A stretch of 64,000 nt of DNA, taken from the NCBI RefSeq assembly GCF_000237925.1, contig NC_031497.1:11020512-11084511 (forward strand). Reading direction: 5' to 3'. Under the pieces are notes generated by a model. The model had not been told where the DNA came from. It did no database searches and worked only from the letters and a program-made list of their open reading frames with translations. This DNA comes from Schistosoma mansoni (taxonomy: Eukaryota > Platyhelminthes > Trematoda > Strigeidida > Schistosomatidae). A program made the position numbers and the translations under genes. Shown piece by piece: positions 48,339 to 59,832 of the stretch. The first letter of the stretch is position 1; each line of letters starts with the position of its first letter.

Positions 48339-48567
48339 AAACTGATCACCAAACTTATGCTCCTCAAAAATAGCCTCAAAAGTACGCAATTCCTCGTGTG
48401 TTTTTAATGGGAATGCGAAACTTGCAGTGTCTATGTTGTCTCTACACTTGTCCTTCGAACCCACAGATAAGCTTTTAATGTAAGCAGTCTCTTTGTCAAC
48501 CTTACTAGATAGTTCATTGATTGCTTTCAGAATCATTTTCAGTATTTTACTGTCATCATTGTTCAAC
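48339..48567 (-). CDS. Possible exon encoding the start of a DUF4806-like domain
   Basis: An open stretch flanked by a plausible acceptor (CAAAAG before 48567) and a consensus donor GTAAGT directly after 48339. The peptide has a helical lead-in (KAINELSSKVDKETAYIKSL) followed by FAFPLKTHEELRTFEAIFEE, which fits the 'FPLKTxEELxxLExxL' opening of DUF4806 domains found in many invertebrate proteins of unknown role. The expected GG-containing second half of the domain was not found downstream on this strand, nor an upstream exon, so this is a gene fragment or a pseudogene exon. Family assignment is from memory. Confidence 0.35.
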
Positions 48568-48599
48568 CTTTTGCTATCATGTTCACATTAACCATAACT

Positions 48600-51500
48600 T
48601 ACGGTTTACTGGCTTCCGTTGAAGTAGATGGAAGGGGTGGTGAGAAAAGCTGTTTTCCATGAACTGCTTTGTCAATAATTATTCAATAGGTAGTTACTTC
48701 GCCATAGGTGAAAAGTTCCCAGTCAAAATGATGACTACTGGAAAGTCAGCTGGGTCGCATACAGCCTCCATCTTAGCAACCTCTAGTTCTTCAGAGGTGT
48801 ACTAGTACTCATTCCCTTTGCGTCTGAAACTCCCAAAAATAAATGCATTGCGTATGTTTAGCAATTTACCCCTTCGGCTTCGCCGTTTCACACGACAGCG
48901 TGTGATCGTCTGATGCATTTGTGCTTTTGTAACCAAGTGCTGTAGTAAAAGATACTTTCAGTCCCCTGGCTACTTGGTATTTATCTGAAAACAATGGAAT
49001 CAAAGTGATTACAACTTACCACAAAGATGCAATACTGTGCATTTTTTCAAACAAAATAGACCATCGCAATTGATCTATCAAGAATATCGATTACAGTCAC
49101 ATCATCACGATAAAAAAAGTTTGTTGTTCAGCAGCCATTTGCTAGGGATGACTAGAACTTGCTTTTTCTCCTTGTCGTTAACCAGAATATATTGTCCTGA
49201 TTAATGCTAAAAACCAGTGACATAGCCTTTAAAACTATAAATTTATTACATTCATGCACATTCGTAAAACGTTCCTGGTGAACGAGGCCAATGCACTTAC
49301 CAATAGGCATACTTACTACACAAAATTATACTTGTGACAGGCCTTGAGAAGTGATGTCACATTATCTAGTCAAATGTGTTTACCAGGAGAATAATAACCT
49401 CATAATATTGCTTCGACATACAGATGCAGTTGCAAAGTATATCTCTGTCAGTCTAATCTATGTTCACTCGTGGCTTACGATGAAAAACTTGAATATACCT
49501 ATAGAACTGGAGGTAAAGGCATCAATAAAGAAATCCAAGGGATTATGAAATGCCATAAACCTAATCCTGCCTCCATTAGTGGTCTTTAACTGATACCTTT
49601 TCTTCAACTCATATCATAACTTCCTAAACCCTCTTTAAAAGGTCGATCTCGACAGTCCATCAAGTTCAACGGTCTACTGGATGTAACCCGTCTTTTATCA
49701 CTTTCATTAAGCTCTACATTACCAGTCTACAAGAAACAATTAGCTGTAGTCAGATCGAACTGAAGCATTGATCGAAATTGCGAACAGTACAAATAACTCA
49801 CCTGCATGGTATGGGATTTTGAAAAAGTGGTGTAAAGCGGACGACTAATTGTATCGTCTCTGTTTGACATACTAAAACAAAACATTGACATCGATAATAT
49901 AGTCTTGACCAAGGTTCATGATAATATTAGAAATCATAATTATTAATTGTATTTTCATCTTAAAAGGTTTAAAAAAGTGCACTGGTTATTAAATGTTTGT
50001 CCGGAAAAATGTGCAACACTGATTTTGGGATTTTCCCTCAAAATTTCCCCAAAGTTGGGAGATTGAGTTTGTTTAACACTATTATTTGCCTCGCTGTCTG
50101 TGACAAGGTCATTGCAGCTTTTGAATTATCGCCACCACGCAATTATCACCTTCCAAGATGTTTGCTTGACTTTTAGAACTGATAGTTCGTGTAGATGTGT
50201 ATGTCGTTAGATAGACGGTTTTCTTAGCATGTTGGAGGTCACCGGTGTACGAGCAGCTAGTGAATACATCTGAAAAACTTGATATTTGGCAAAATTTTAG
50301 GCTCAGAAGGGAATGTCTACTCTAACATAACCATTTCTGTGACAAATGATCTTGAATATAACAAACATTATCGGTCCTAACAAAAGGCTTATTGAACCTA
50401 AAGGCATCGACAGAAATCAGATAGAGGGCGACACAGAAATGTCAAATGCGTTTGAGATAATGCAAAAATAACCTCAGTTACATGAATGGAGAAATAATAA
50501 TATAATGCAGAATCGCATCAAAAATGAAACAAACTCAATTTAAGCAGAAAAACTGAACTTTATTAAATGACAAAAGTAGTGTAGTGAGTTGCGAATATAA
50601 TGACTTGAGTACAACTCTAATGAAACTATTATTTGAGGAATAAGTAATATAATCAGAAAAATATTACAGTTTAACATTGATACAAACGGAAATAACAATT
50701 CTAATTTAGCTGACAAGGTGACGACAATATGATGATGAGAATATAATGATAATTATGATCCTAACGGAGTTATCCACGAAATAGGTAGACGGAAAGAGTT
50801 GATGCATCTACAAAGTATCAGTCAGACCATACGATTTGTGCTTGTGTATGTTGTTACTTCACTTGCTTTGCCACTTGCCTTGAATTCCAGAAACTCAGTT
50901 ATTTTCTCTTCTCACCGATTGAGTCAGTTATGCTGAGTTCGGTTATCAAATGAAAAAAGTTCGAAAGTTTCTTGGTCGACGTAGTTCTGTAGCTTGCATC
51001 AAGTTCGAGGCAGGGCTAGCCATTTTACTGTGGCTCTCCACATTATTTTCTAGAGATCTGTCCAGTTAAAACGACTGAATGGATTTGCCATTGATATAAA
51101 TCTTCCATCTAACTCCATACATTAACCCGTTTGTGAGACGGTCGAAATAAGGAACTAAATACGGAGTAAGTCGACTGAGTTTATTTCATGCACTCATTTG
51201 ATCAGAAAGACACAAAAACGAGAAGTAGGAATGCTAAGGAAGCGAAAAATTTAAGTGTGCTAAATCTATTTGATATAGTGTGAGTTACTATCTGTACCCA
51301 GGTAAAAATGAGGTAAAGACGTTTGATGAACAGAATAAACGACATACCCACACTCTCCAATCAATACGGTTAAAGTTATAGGCGCATGACTGACAGGTTC
51401 GAAATGTGACTCAGAATGAATAAATTGACTGATCTGTCCGAAATATAGAACAACCCATATGGGAGTGACACAGTACTAGACATCAGAACTTTCAAACACT

Positions 51501-51975
51501 GAATTTCAGTGAGTTTGTTCGCTGTATTGCGAGTCATATGTTGGTCTTTTACTATTAATAAATCTTTTGCCGAAGTTACATCGTTGCCTGTACCAACTTG
51601 CCCGGTCATGGACGTCTGGGGTGATTTTTCGAGACAACGTTTGAAGAGTGAATATAATCTTGCCAACAGGAGGACAGATATATTTGGGGTCCCTTCGCCT
51701 GGATGGTCCAGTTATATCGTCTACACATTATTCCCGCGTTGCACTTTACTAACCTTTTTTCTTAATTACCCATTCAGTGTCTTTCTGTCTAACAGAAGGA
51801 ACGGTTTAGTCTGAGGTTGTCACGGATATTAAATGCTTAACTTTATAACCAGGAATTCCAAAGACAGTCAAACCAGAAGTCAGGAAGTGATTCAAAGATA
51901 TATTATAAATATGGTCGATGCGTTGAGAAGTTTATAATTCAAGGCGCTTAGTTGTTGTAAGAAACGCGCAGAACA
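48600..51975. other. Gene-poor region
   Basis: No coding region, RNA gene or repeat recognised. Open frames stay below about 100 codons and lack motifs (for example 49351-49548 plus, 51376-51666 minus). Confidence 0.4.
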
Positions 51976-51979
51976 GCGT

Positions 51980-52110
51980 ATCCAAAAGTAATCTGGTACG
52001 GATGTTAATCGAGTACTTACAGCCAGTGAAGTGTTCAGCGAAACTACAAAACTAATAAGGTCAGCATCAATGTTGAAGACAGAAATAACTGTTTCGGGTG
52101 CTTTATTTAC
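51980..52110 (-). repeat. 3'-region fragment of LINE B family, third copy
   Basis: Same orientation as remnant B at 41.7 kb. Shares AATCTGGTACGGATG, GTCAGCATC, AATGTTGAAG and TTTATTTAC in the same order and spacing, more diverged than the 46.4-kb copy. Confidence 0.5.
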
Positions 52111-53421
52111 TGGTGTAAACTTGATAGATGATTTATGGTGAGGGTTCAATGTTATCATACTGTCACTGCAACATAAATGAATTATCATTAAAGCTTACTA
52201 ATTTTCACACCTAAGACAAAGTTTTAATTTTAAGTGTCTGCCTGACAAAAATGTACGGTATATAAAAAAACTGAAAACGGAAACAACACTCTAGAAAATT
52301 AATTAATAAAATTTACAACATACACATGGGCCTACTTTAAACAAATCACATCTAAAGAACAATAATTTATGGTAGTCTTCTCCTATTCTTCTTCTATCCC
52401 CTTTATAAAATTTTTGCTCATTTGTATTATTGAGTTTAAAACCAAGTAATGAAAATTTGGCACTTAACGTTAACATCTTGACTATTTCTTTTCACACGGT
52501 CAGCTTCTTTGATGGTTCCAGAATGTAGTTGAATTTTTAAAACCGTATTGAGTGTATTCTCAAAAATTTAATGTGAAGAGTTAGCTAAGTGACACTGAAT
52601 TCTAGCCAAATTTACCTGCGATGTTGAACATCTTCAGATTCTTAAAAATCATATATTATACTTGTCTATTCAGTGATTGATTGGCGGGATCCCAGTTACT
52701 CCCTTAACGCTTTGAAAACTCCCCAGTGGTTTCAATTTGGTTTGCTTACAAAGCATATGGGGAACATAAAAAACCACCGATTTTCATATATGGACTTTGA
52801 TTTAAGAAGCTAACAAGAAGTGCCCTAAGTGTTTTGGTTCAACAAGAATTATGAAATAGTTTAGAATTGGTTATTTTTGGAGTCAGATATGGTCGGTAAA
52901 TCCCCATACGACTCACTATTTCGGTAGACTTTTAATTCTAAACTAGTACCAACTGTTTTACAGATATGTATTTGTTCTAGTCAAATCATTTTAACCTTGA
53001 TCATAACGTCTAGGAATTTTTTATTCAGGATGTAACAAAAGTAATAAAATAGTATTGCAGCAAAGTTTTCATTTATTACATTTGTTTGTGAATCTAAAGT
53101 AAAATAACATCCGAAAATTTTAAAACTAGAGAGGGGTTTAGTGTTATCCATCCCGGGAATCATCCATCAAGAGTGTCCATCTGTGATCATATCAATATTG
53201 TGATTTGACTGGAGCTCAAAATGTGGATCACCAACATGATGGGGTATAGGCGTTGTGCTTACATTGGCTATAATTTTATTATTTTCATGCGAAGCCTGAC
53301 AGATATAATTCTTAAAACTGAGCAACAAATGAACTTGGACTGATCAGAATTTTCATTACAATAATCCCCTGTTTTTTTAAGATCAAATAAGTGATGCTCA
53401 TTAATAATTTTCCATTTTCAT

Positions 53422-53511
53422 AGTTGAAATCATGAGTCCATTGAAGCTAGATCACCATAGAAAACCTGGAAGCACTGGACGGCCGTTTCGTCCTATTATG
53501 GGACTCCTTAT
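53422..53511 (-). repeat. Truncated family-B hammerhead SINE-like fragment
   Basis: Matches the terminal 90 bp of the 20-kb and 23.7-kb copies: TTGAAATCATGAGTC, CCTGGAAGCACTGGACGGCC and GTTTCGTCCTATTATGGGAC. It is cut off inside the hammerhead, keeping AGGAGTCCC, GAAA and CGGCCG but losing helix I's 5' strand and the CTG of the core. Confidence 0.75.
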
Positions 53512-56500
53512 TCATTAAAGACGTAAAGCTTATTTTTTGATTGTATATATTGATAATCTTCACCGTCTAACTATTGGTTAAGTTGTGTATAGATTTCATA
53601 CTATAAAATACATTAACGATATCATGGGGATCGTCGAAATAAAAGTAAATTGTGTGCAGTCTTATCATTATTTATAACAGTTCAAAATTACATTTAATGT
53701 ATATAAACAATATCTTGATCAAATAATTTTATTTAGGTTGACTTCGATTATTCCTGTTCACTTTCGCATGATACTGATTACCATTCGCTAAATACCCTCA
53801 TTTTGACTTTGTTGGCTTTAGTTTTCTAACTGTTTACTAACGATCCCATTGAAAACGTTTTTAGCTCAAATCATGCATTATATCCTCTATCAACTACACA
53901 CAAACATTTTGGATCTGTATCTGGCATTCCTTGAAATTATTTTTCCTACATTATCATAACTGTATGTGAATAAATTTGGAACTATAAACATAAACTCTTC
54001 TGACAGTAACAAGAATATATTTACATTTCTGTGTTCTGTTAACTCATTCTTTTTATATGTTTTGAAGCATTATCTGGGTTAAGGTATTTGTGATAATTTG
54101 AAGTATTTGAATTATAGTATAAACTAGTGATCCCAGCAATAACGCAATTTAATCATGAAGTATTAGATGAGCACGAACGAATGTACTGTATTTGGAATTC
54201 AAAATCAAAACAGTCATCAATACAAGGGAATCATTGGTTCATTTAAACACCACAGTATTTTCACATACTTTCATTTATCTTTCATCATAGTAAAACAACT
54301 CATGATGCTTGGATATTCCACTTATGTCTTATTTTGAAAATGAATCTTATAAATTAAATTGTATGGTTAAATGTAATACATGTATCAATGTATACAGCAA
54401 ATTATACTTATTATTATCAATTAAATATAATATGAGTTCATTAAATCCTTTAATGATCAGTTCTCTTCGATCGAAAATCACTTTTAAATTTTCATTGGCT
54501 TTCTCAGTGATATGTAACAATGAGACAAATGTTTAGCATTTGTTGACCAGTGAAACTTCTACAAGAATATCGAAAAAAAACATTATCTTCAGATATCATT
54601 CAGTCCTACATTGTACAAGTATGTAGTTATTTATTTAGTGGTAGTTTAGCAAGTTTTTAGTCAGTTATAATAATACGTTGACTGAATTATTAAGCAAATG
54701 TTACTACAATTACTTTAACGAAACGTTACCCATGCGTAACTTTTAGTCAATGTTTGACTAAAGTGAAATGAAATTTAAATGTATTAATTGGAGATTTACA
54801 TAAAAGTTTAATTGTTGCACTAAATAAAGATATCCTCGGTTAAAGGTTAATTAATAAACAATAAAGAGAGGGAAGGAACTTATATGTTCGACGAAAAAGT
54901 TAGTGATAAAAGTAACGTAGTTTAGATACTCTTAAGAAGACATAAAATTCATGGCTCATTATGTCAACCTTTACAAAAGAGAAATCATTATGAATTCATT
55001 GTATTTCACCTCGAAAGGATGGAAATATCACATACTTTTCTAAAGAAAGTGGATCTGTAGAAACGGCCTTAATTTTACTTCATCTAACATTAAGAGGAAA
55101 TAAAGCATATAGTTTGTCAGTGATTCAATGGTCAGATTGAACCAAATCACACTCTAATTCTTATCAATTTAACTGAATCTTTCGGTGTTACATTTTAAGA
55201 GTTCCAGTTCAATGACCTTTTCTGTTGCACAATCGATAAGTCTGTTCATATTACCTGTCTCGACTTCTTAGCCCATTCCTTTTTGTGTATTATTCTATAC
55301 TACTAAATAATATTCAGTAACACGCTGCATTTCTAAACATTTTTGAAATTAGTGAGTACTAACGTAAAGCGAAGACATTCCATCTACTGAATTTTTTCAA
55401 TACTTGCGACAGGTACTTTTAATTACAGTACATTCACTAAACTTTAGTTTAATTGTTATACTTACCCTATTTTTCAATTCTTCGTTATCGTTTTCATATA
55501 GTCTATCACTACAATTTCGACAGCTGTTAGCTGCCACTTATCTTACGTTGTTATGACTAGATTCATATCTTTTTAGAAAGCAATTTTCTTGGATTGTACA
55601 CGAACTCACTGAATATCCTAAGCATTGAAAGATTTTGGATTTGTAGTGTATTCCATATAATCTTGTAACGATAATACCTTACTGCAGATAGTCTTGTGTT
55701 TTAGATTGCACTATCTGACGTGTGACTAGGTCGTATCGTCGAAGATTCGATAACGCAGACTTTGGGAATTTTAAGATTACAAAATCTTGTCCATATTTAT
55801 TTCATAGTTTCTTCCCTACAAAAAATAGCACACTCAACAGTTAAAAAAGTAAATTACCAGAAAAAGGGACTCATGCAGCTCAGTATAAATGTAAATGCAA
55901 AATTCTGAACAGTAAATTCATAGTAAAATAAATTCGATTAGTTCTCTTTATGAGAATGAGTAAAGCTAACACGACAACTAAGACATAATAGCATGAATTC
56001 ATCATATTTCGTGATTTCTCATTGAGATTAAAAAACTCACTGGACGTATGTAATTAGAGAGACAACAATGAATTGGCCACTACCTTGGTGCATTCACAAT
56101 TTCGACTAAAGTCGTCTCTAATTACCAGTAACATTGTTGTTATTATTCTCACTATTGTGTATTTTGCTACTGTATTTCAGCTAAGTTAGATGTCATTTCA
56201 TCAATATTGAAAATATTCTCAATTCAACTGTGATTTCTACTTGCCTGATTTTCAAAATTTACGTAAATCCCTCAATTCTTCTAAAATTATTACCCAATCC
56301 GTCCTATCAATTTTCGAATTTTAGACGATAATGATGGCTTTATTGAATACTATTACTTTTGATATATTATAGAATTCTAACCCCCAACTGTACAGTGTCA
56401 CAACAAATATACTTCTAACATGCATGCAACTTGTGATTATTCAAAACATTATTTATAAGCGTTTTTAATGGTTCTTATTTCCTATCCAGATCAAACAATA

Positions 56501-57525
56501 TACATTTCCCATCAGTTTAGAGGCTACATCTATTTTTCAGTTCATCGTATATGAAGTGTTTGAATTCCAGTTTATTTATTCGTCGGTTTGTCAAAGGGAA
56601 ATGTCCCATGAACTGTAACTTTTCTGTTCGAGTTTTCCAATATTTAGTGTCGCAATAATTTATAACCTTTTAATAATAGAACGTAAATACCTAGAGTTCA
56701 GATTCATAATCCTTCATTTTGAACAGGTCTATAACATGCAGGTTAGTAGAACTATTTGGACAGTTGAAAGATAGGTGACTCAAGTGTTTGAACAGGCCAC
56801 CACTTAATGACCTTACTCTTTTAATTTTCCCATACCTAACTTTATAGTCGTTTTTCTTTTAATTATTTTATTACTAATGTCCACTATCTCATATTACAGC
56901 CGACGAGAAAGCACGAAAAACAATGAATTTGGACTATTCTGTCCTGATTGTTGTTTTGGCTTTATTTATTTTTTCTTAAGCTGGTTCAAATGCATTGAAT
57001 ATTACATATAATTCGACATATCTCAGCTACTACAGTTTTATCGACTTGTTCTAGAGCAATAAAACTGAAATGAACGGGATTCATATCTCATTGTCCAGAA
57101 CTGATTTATCTAGGAATATCGAAACCGTGTGTAATAACTTCAGATTCTATAAGCAACGTTTAATGAAAATAATGTATTTTTCATATCTCAACGACTAAAA
57201 AAGTTAAATTTTCTGATGTTTCGTGACTCAGTGTAAGTCTCTTCTTCATAGAATAAATAAATAAACATATTCAGTTAACCAGATCTAAAATAGTGCAAAG
57301 GAATGAAGCAAAAATAACTTGTACAGTCAACTAATTAAGGGCCCGGCCAAGCTAGCGTCACGTCACTCCGGTCAAAGTGATTATAGTGAGACATGCTTAT
57401 GTTTTGATGTCTATGTTAATGGATATGCAATAGCTGCAATGTGAAGATGTTGAGTTGGATTCGGATGTTTGATAATAGTGTGAGATATGAGTAGAGTCAG
57501 ATATAGTAGATGGATTAGGTCGAAT
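53512..57525. other. Gene-poor AT-rich region
   Basis: No gene, RNA gene or shared repeat recognised over about 4 kb. The longest open frame (54309-54536 plus, 75 codons) has no motif. Confidence 0.45.
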
Positions 57526-57529
57526 GGAT

Positions 57530-58910
57530 GTTAAGACCTTTTTTTCTATTGAGGACAGCAGGATTTTGGGAAATATGTAAAGCTTCAGATACTCGTCTTT
57601 TTTGTGTTTGAAAAACCTTCTTGACTATTTTGATATCTTTAATATCAACTTGATAGCTATTGAAGATAGCATGCACTGCTATTACCAATTCAATTTGGAA
57701 CTTTTCAAGTGCTACAGGGTTGTTAGGTGGCTTTTGTGTAGCTTAGATATCCTTCTGCTCGATTCAAGATTTCTCGAGATGACTCTTCAGTGTAGAAGGA
57801 ATCACGATCGATATACTTTAATTTTAGGCATAGTTCTGTGTTGACATAGAGGGAATCCTATCTTTTATATGGACAAATGCAAGGAGTGTTGGTTGTTTTG
57901 TAGTATGCTTTAATTCAGTGTTAAAATCCTTTGGAGTTCTTCTGTTGCACCGTGGAGGCATGCTAAAACTATGGCACCAATTCATGGTATTTCAGTTGAA
58001 CTAATACTCAGCAGTAAATAGTCTCGTCTTAGTAGATTTTTAAAATTTATAGGAAAATTATTAAACTATAAGACGTCAATCATATGCTGTTGTTCCTTTT
58101 GTCTATCCTCTCCAGATGTACTAAGAATGGTCACTCTTCTAAAGAGATTTAGAGCAAGAGATTTTTGCATTCAATGGAAGTCAGTGTAACGATTAGGCTG
58201 TTGTTTTACTATGGATAATTAGATTTACAGTCCCACATAGATTTCTTTTAACTAAGCAATCTAAACATGACAGCTCACCGTGTTCATTTTCGTAATTGAA
58301 TTTAATGTGGGGTGAAAGTGCATTGATCAGTCTGAAAAAATTTATTAAGAACGTCTTTTTTATTTTGGCAAAAGTATAGTCAATGTATCTGAGACAAATC
58401 CGTGGTCTAATGTCATTGGCGAAAATACTCGACTATGTGTGATATAAATAGGTCAGAGATAATTGGGGACAAAAGGGGTTCAAACTGCCACTAAGTTTGT
58501 ATTTTGTCCGTTGAAGGTAAGCAAGGTTAAGTCTAGACATAATTTTAGGGATTTCATGATTAAGCTAATGTTTTATGGATTCTATGTAAACCATAGAAAC
58601 GTGCACTAAATGATTTAGGACAAAAAGCAAAGAATAGAAACCTCAACGAATCATTCTAGTTCTTTTAAAACTCTACTGTCATTGATTTGACCTTATTTTT
58701 AGTCATAAATATTTTCTGGATCAATCTCTAGATGCGGTCCTGTGGGTAGATGTTCAAAAGATTTTGCATAATAACCCTGTCTATTCATGACTACTGATGT
58801 ATTGAATTTGTCAGCTTTATTAATTACAATAGTTCTGTCCTTTCGTAGTGAATGCAGAGCATTCAAAACTTCTTTTCAAGTATTAGATGGGTTTTTGACG
58901 TAGTAAATGA
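57530..58910 (-). mobile_element. Penelope-like retroelement remnant 2, heavily decayed
   Basis: Minus-strand pieces in family order, high to low: ALHSLRKDRTIVINKADKF (about 58860), GYYAKSFEHLPTGPH, ARFYGLHRIHK (about 58590), LSPIISDLFIS (about 58465), LRYIDYTFAKIKKTF (about 58395; the second Asp of IDD is Tyr), NYENEHGELSCLDCLVKRNL (about 58280) and, at the nuclease end, KRRVSEALHISQNPAVLN (about 57580). Stops and shifts separate nearly every block. It is a different subfamily from the 6.6-kb copy, judging by the RT motifs. Non-functional. Confidence 0.75.
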
Positions 58911-59447
58911 GGATTATTTTTCGGCAGTTGTTTGTTAGTGGTTCTAGAATTGGAATCATTAATATAGTGCTCAAAGATTTTTATGAAATTTGGCCATTCC
59001 TCTAGCAGAGCGATCTTACCATTACTAAGATTTTTGTCTGAAAGGTTATAAACAATCCTAAGGCCATTAGAATTAGGCAATATTGTTGAAGTTTCCTATT
59101 TTTTTCTCCAATCTTTTTGTAATTTTTGTTTTTTTCGGCATTTCAACGAATCCAAATAACGGCGTTCTCTTTTGATAAAAAGGTTTGAAATAATATGATT
59201 GATAATATATTTGAGACATTCTATAGCAGCTCACGTACAATTGAGTTTCCTCGCGCATAATTTGGTTAAGCCCTTTTGTTAACTTATTTAACGGACATGG
59301 TCATTTGTACAGTAACAACCTATCTATATTATTGTTGCAATTGTACCAATGTGTATGCTTAAGCATTGCTTACTGATTACGCATATGTTCATTCTGCTAG
59401 CCGTACTATTAGTCGCTCAATTGATTCGATGATTCATTCATTTCCAT

Positions 59448-59450
<3 letters not shown>

Positions 59451-59488
<38 letters not shown>
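59451..59488. repeat. (TA)n microsatellite
   Basis: Uninterrupted alternating TA tract of about 37 bases, about 100 bp beyond the SLX1 stop codon. Confidence 0.95.
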
Positions 59489-59492
<4 letters not shown>

Positions 59493-59583
59493 TCCAAAAA
59501 ATATATTTCAAACAGTAGCATTCAAAGTAAATCATAAATTACATTGATTATTATGTACATAATGGGGGCTACTAATGAGTAGT

Positions 59584-59832
59584 TCACAAACTGGTAGACG
59601 AACAAGAATTTTTAGAAGCGATTGTTTTCATTTTCCATGATTTTATAAGTGATGGCCACAGAAGTTCAGCATTGAAGCATGCGGGACATAAAGCGGACAA
59701 AGGTATCAAGTATGATATTTCCGAACGATCAGGCACAGTATCAGCCTGAGTCATATAGTTTGCCAGACATAGTAAGTGCCATTGACCAAGGGGGCAAGAA
59801 CTTGGACAAGTCAGTGGTACTGAGGAATCAAC
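59584..59832 (-). CDS. SLX1: Terminal exon of SLX1 (C-terminal zinc-binding half)
   Basis: This exon has no starting Met and lies 3.2 kb from exon 3. The acceptor is AATTCAG before 59832, phase 0, and the stop is TGA at 59586-59584. It joins CQICHIPFS to [16 protein letters not shown], giving the C..C...C..C..H..C and CPAC spacing expected for SLX1. A short plus-strand open frame at 59679-59870 overlaps it antisense and is spurious. Confidence 0.9.
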   Translation of the reverse strand, partial: VDSSVPLTCPSSCPLGQWHLLCLANYMTQADTVPDRSEISYLIPLSALCPACFNAELLWPSLIKSWKMKTIASKNSCSSTSL

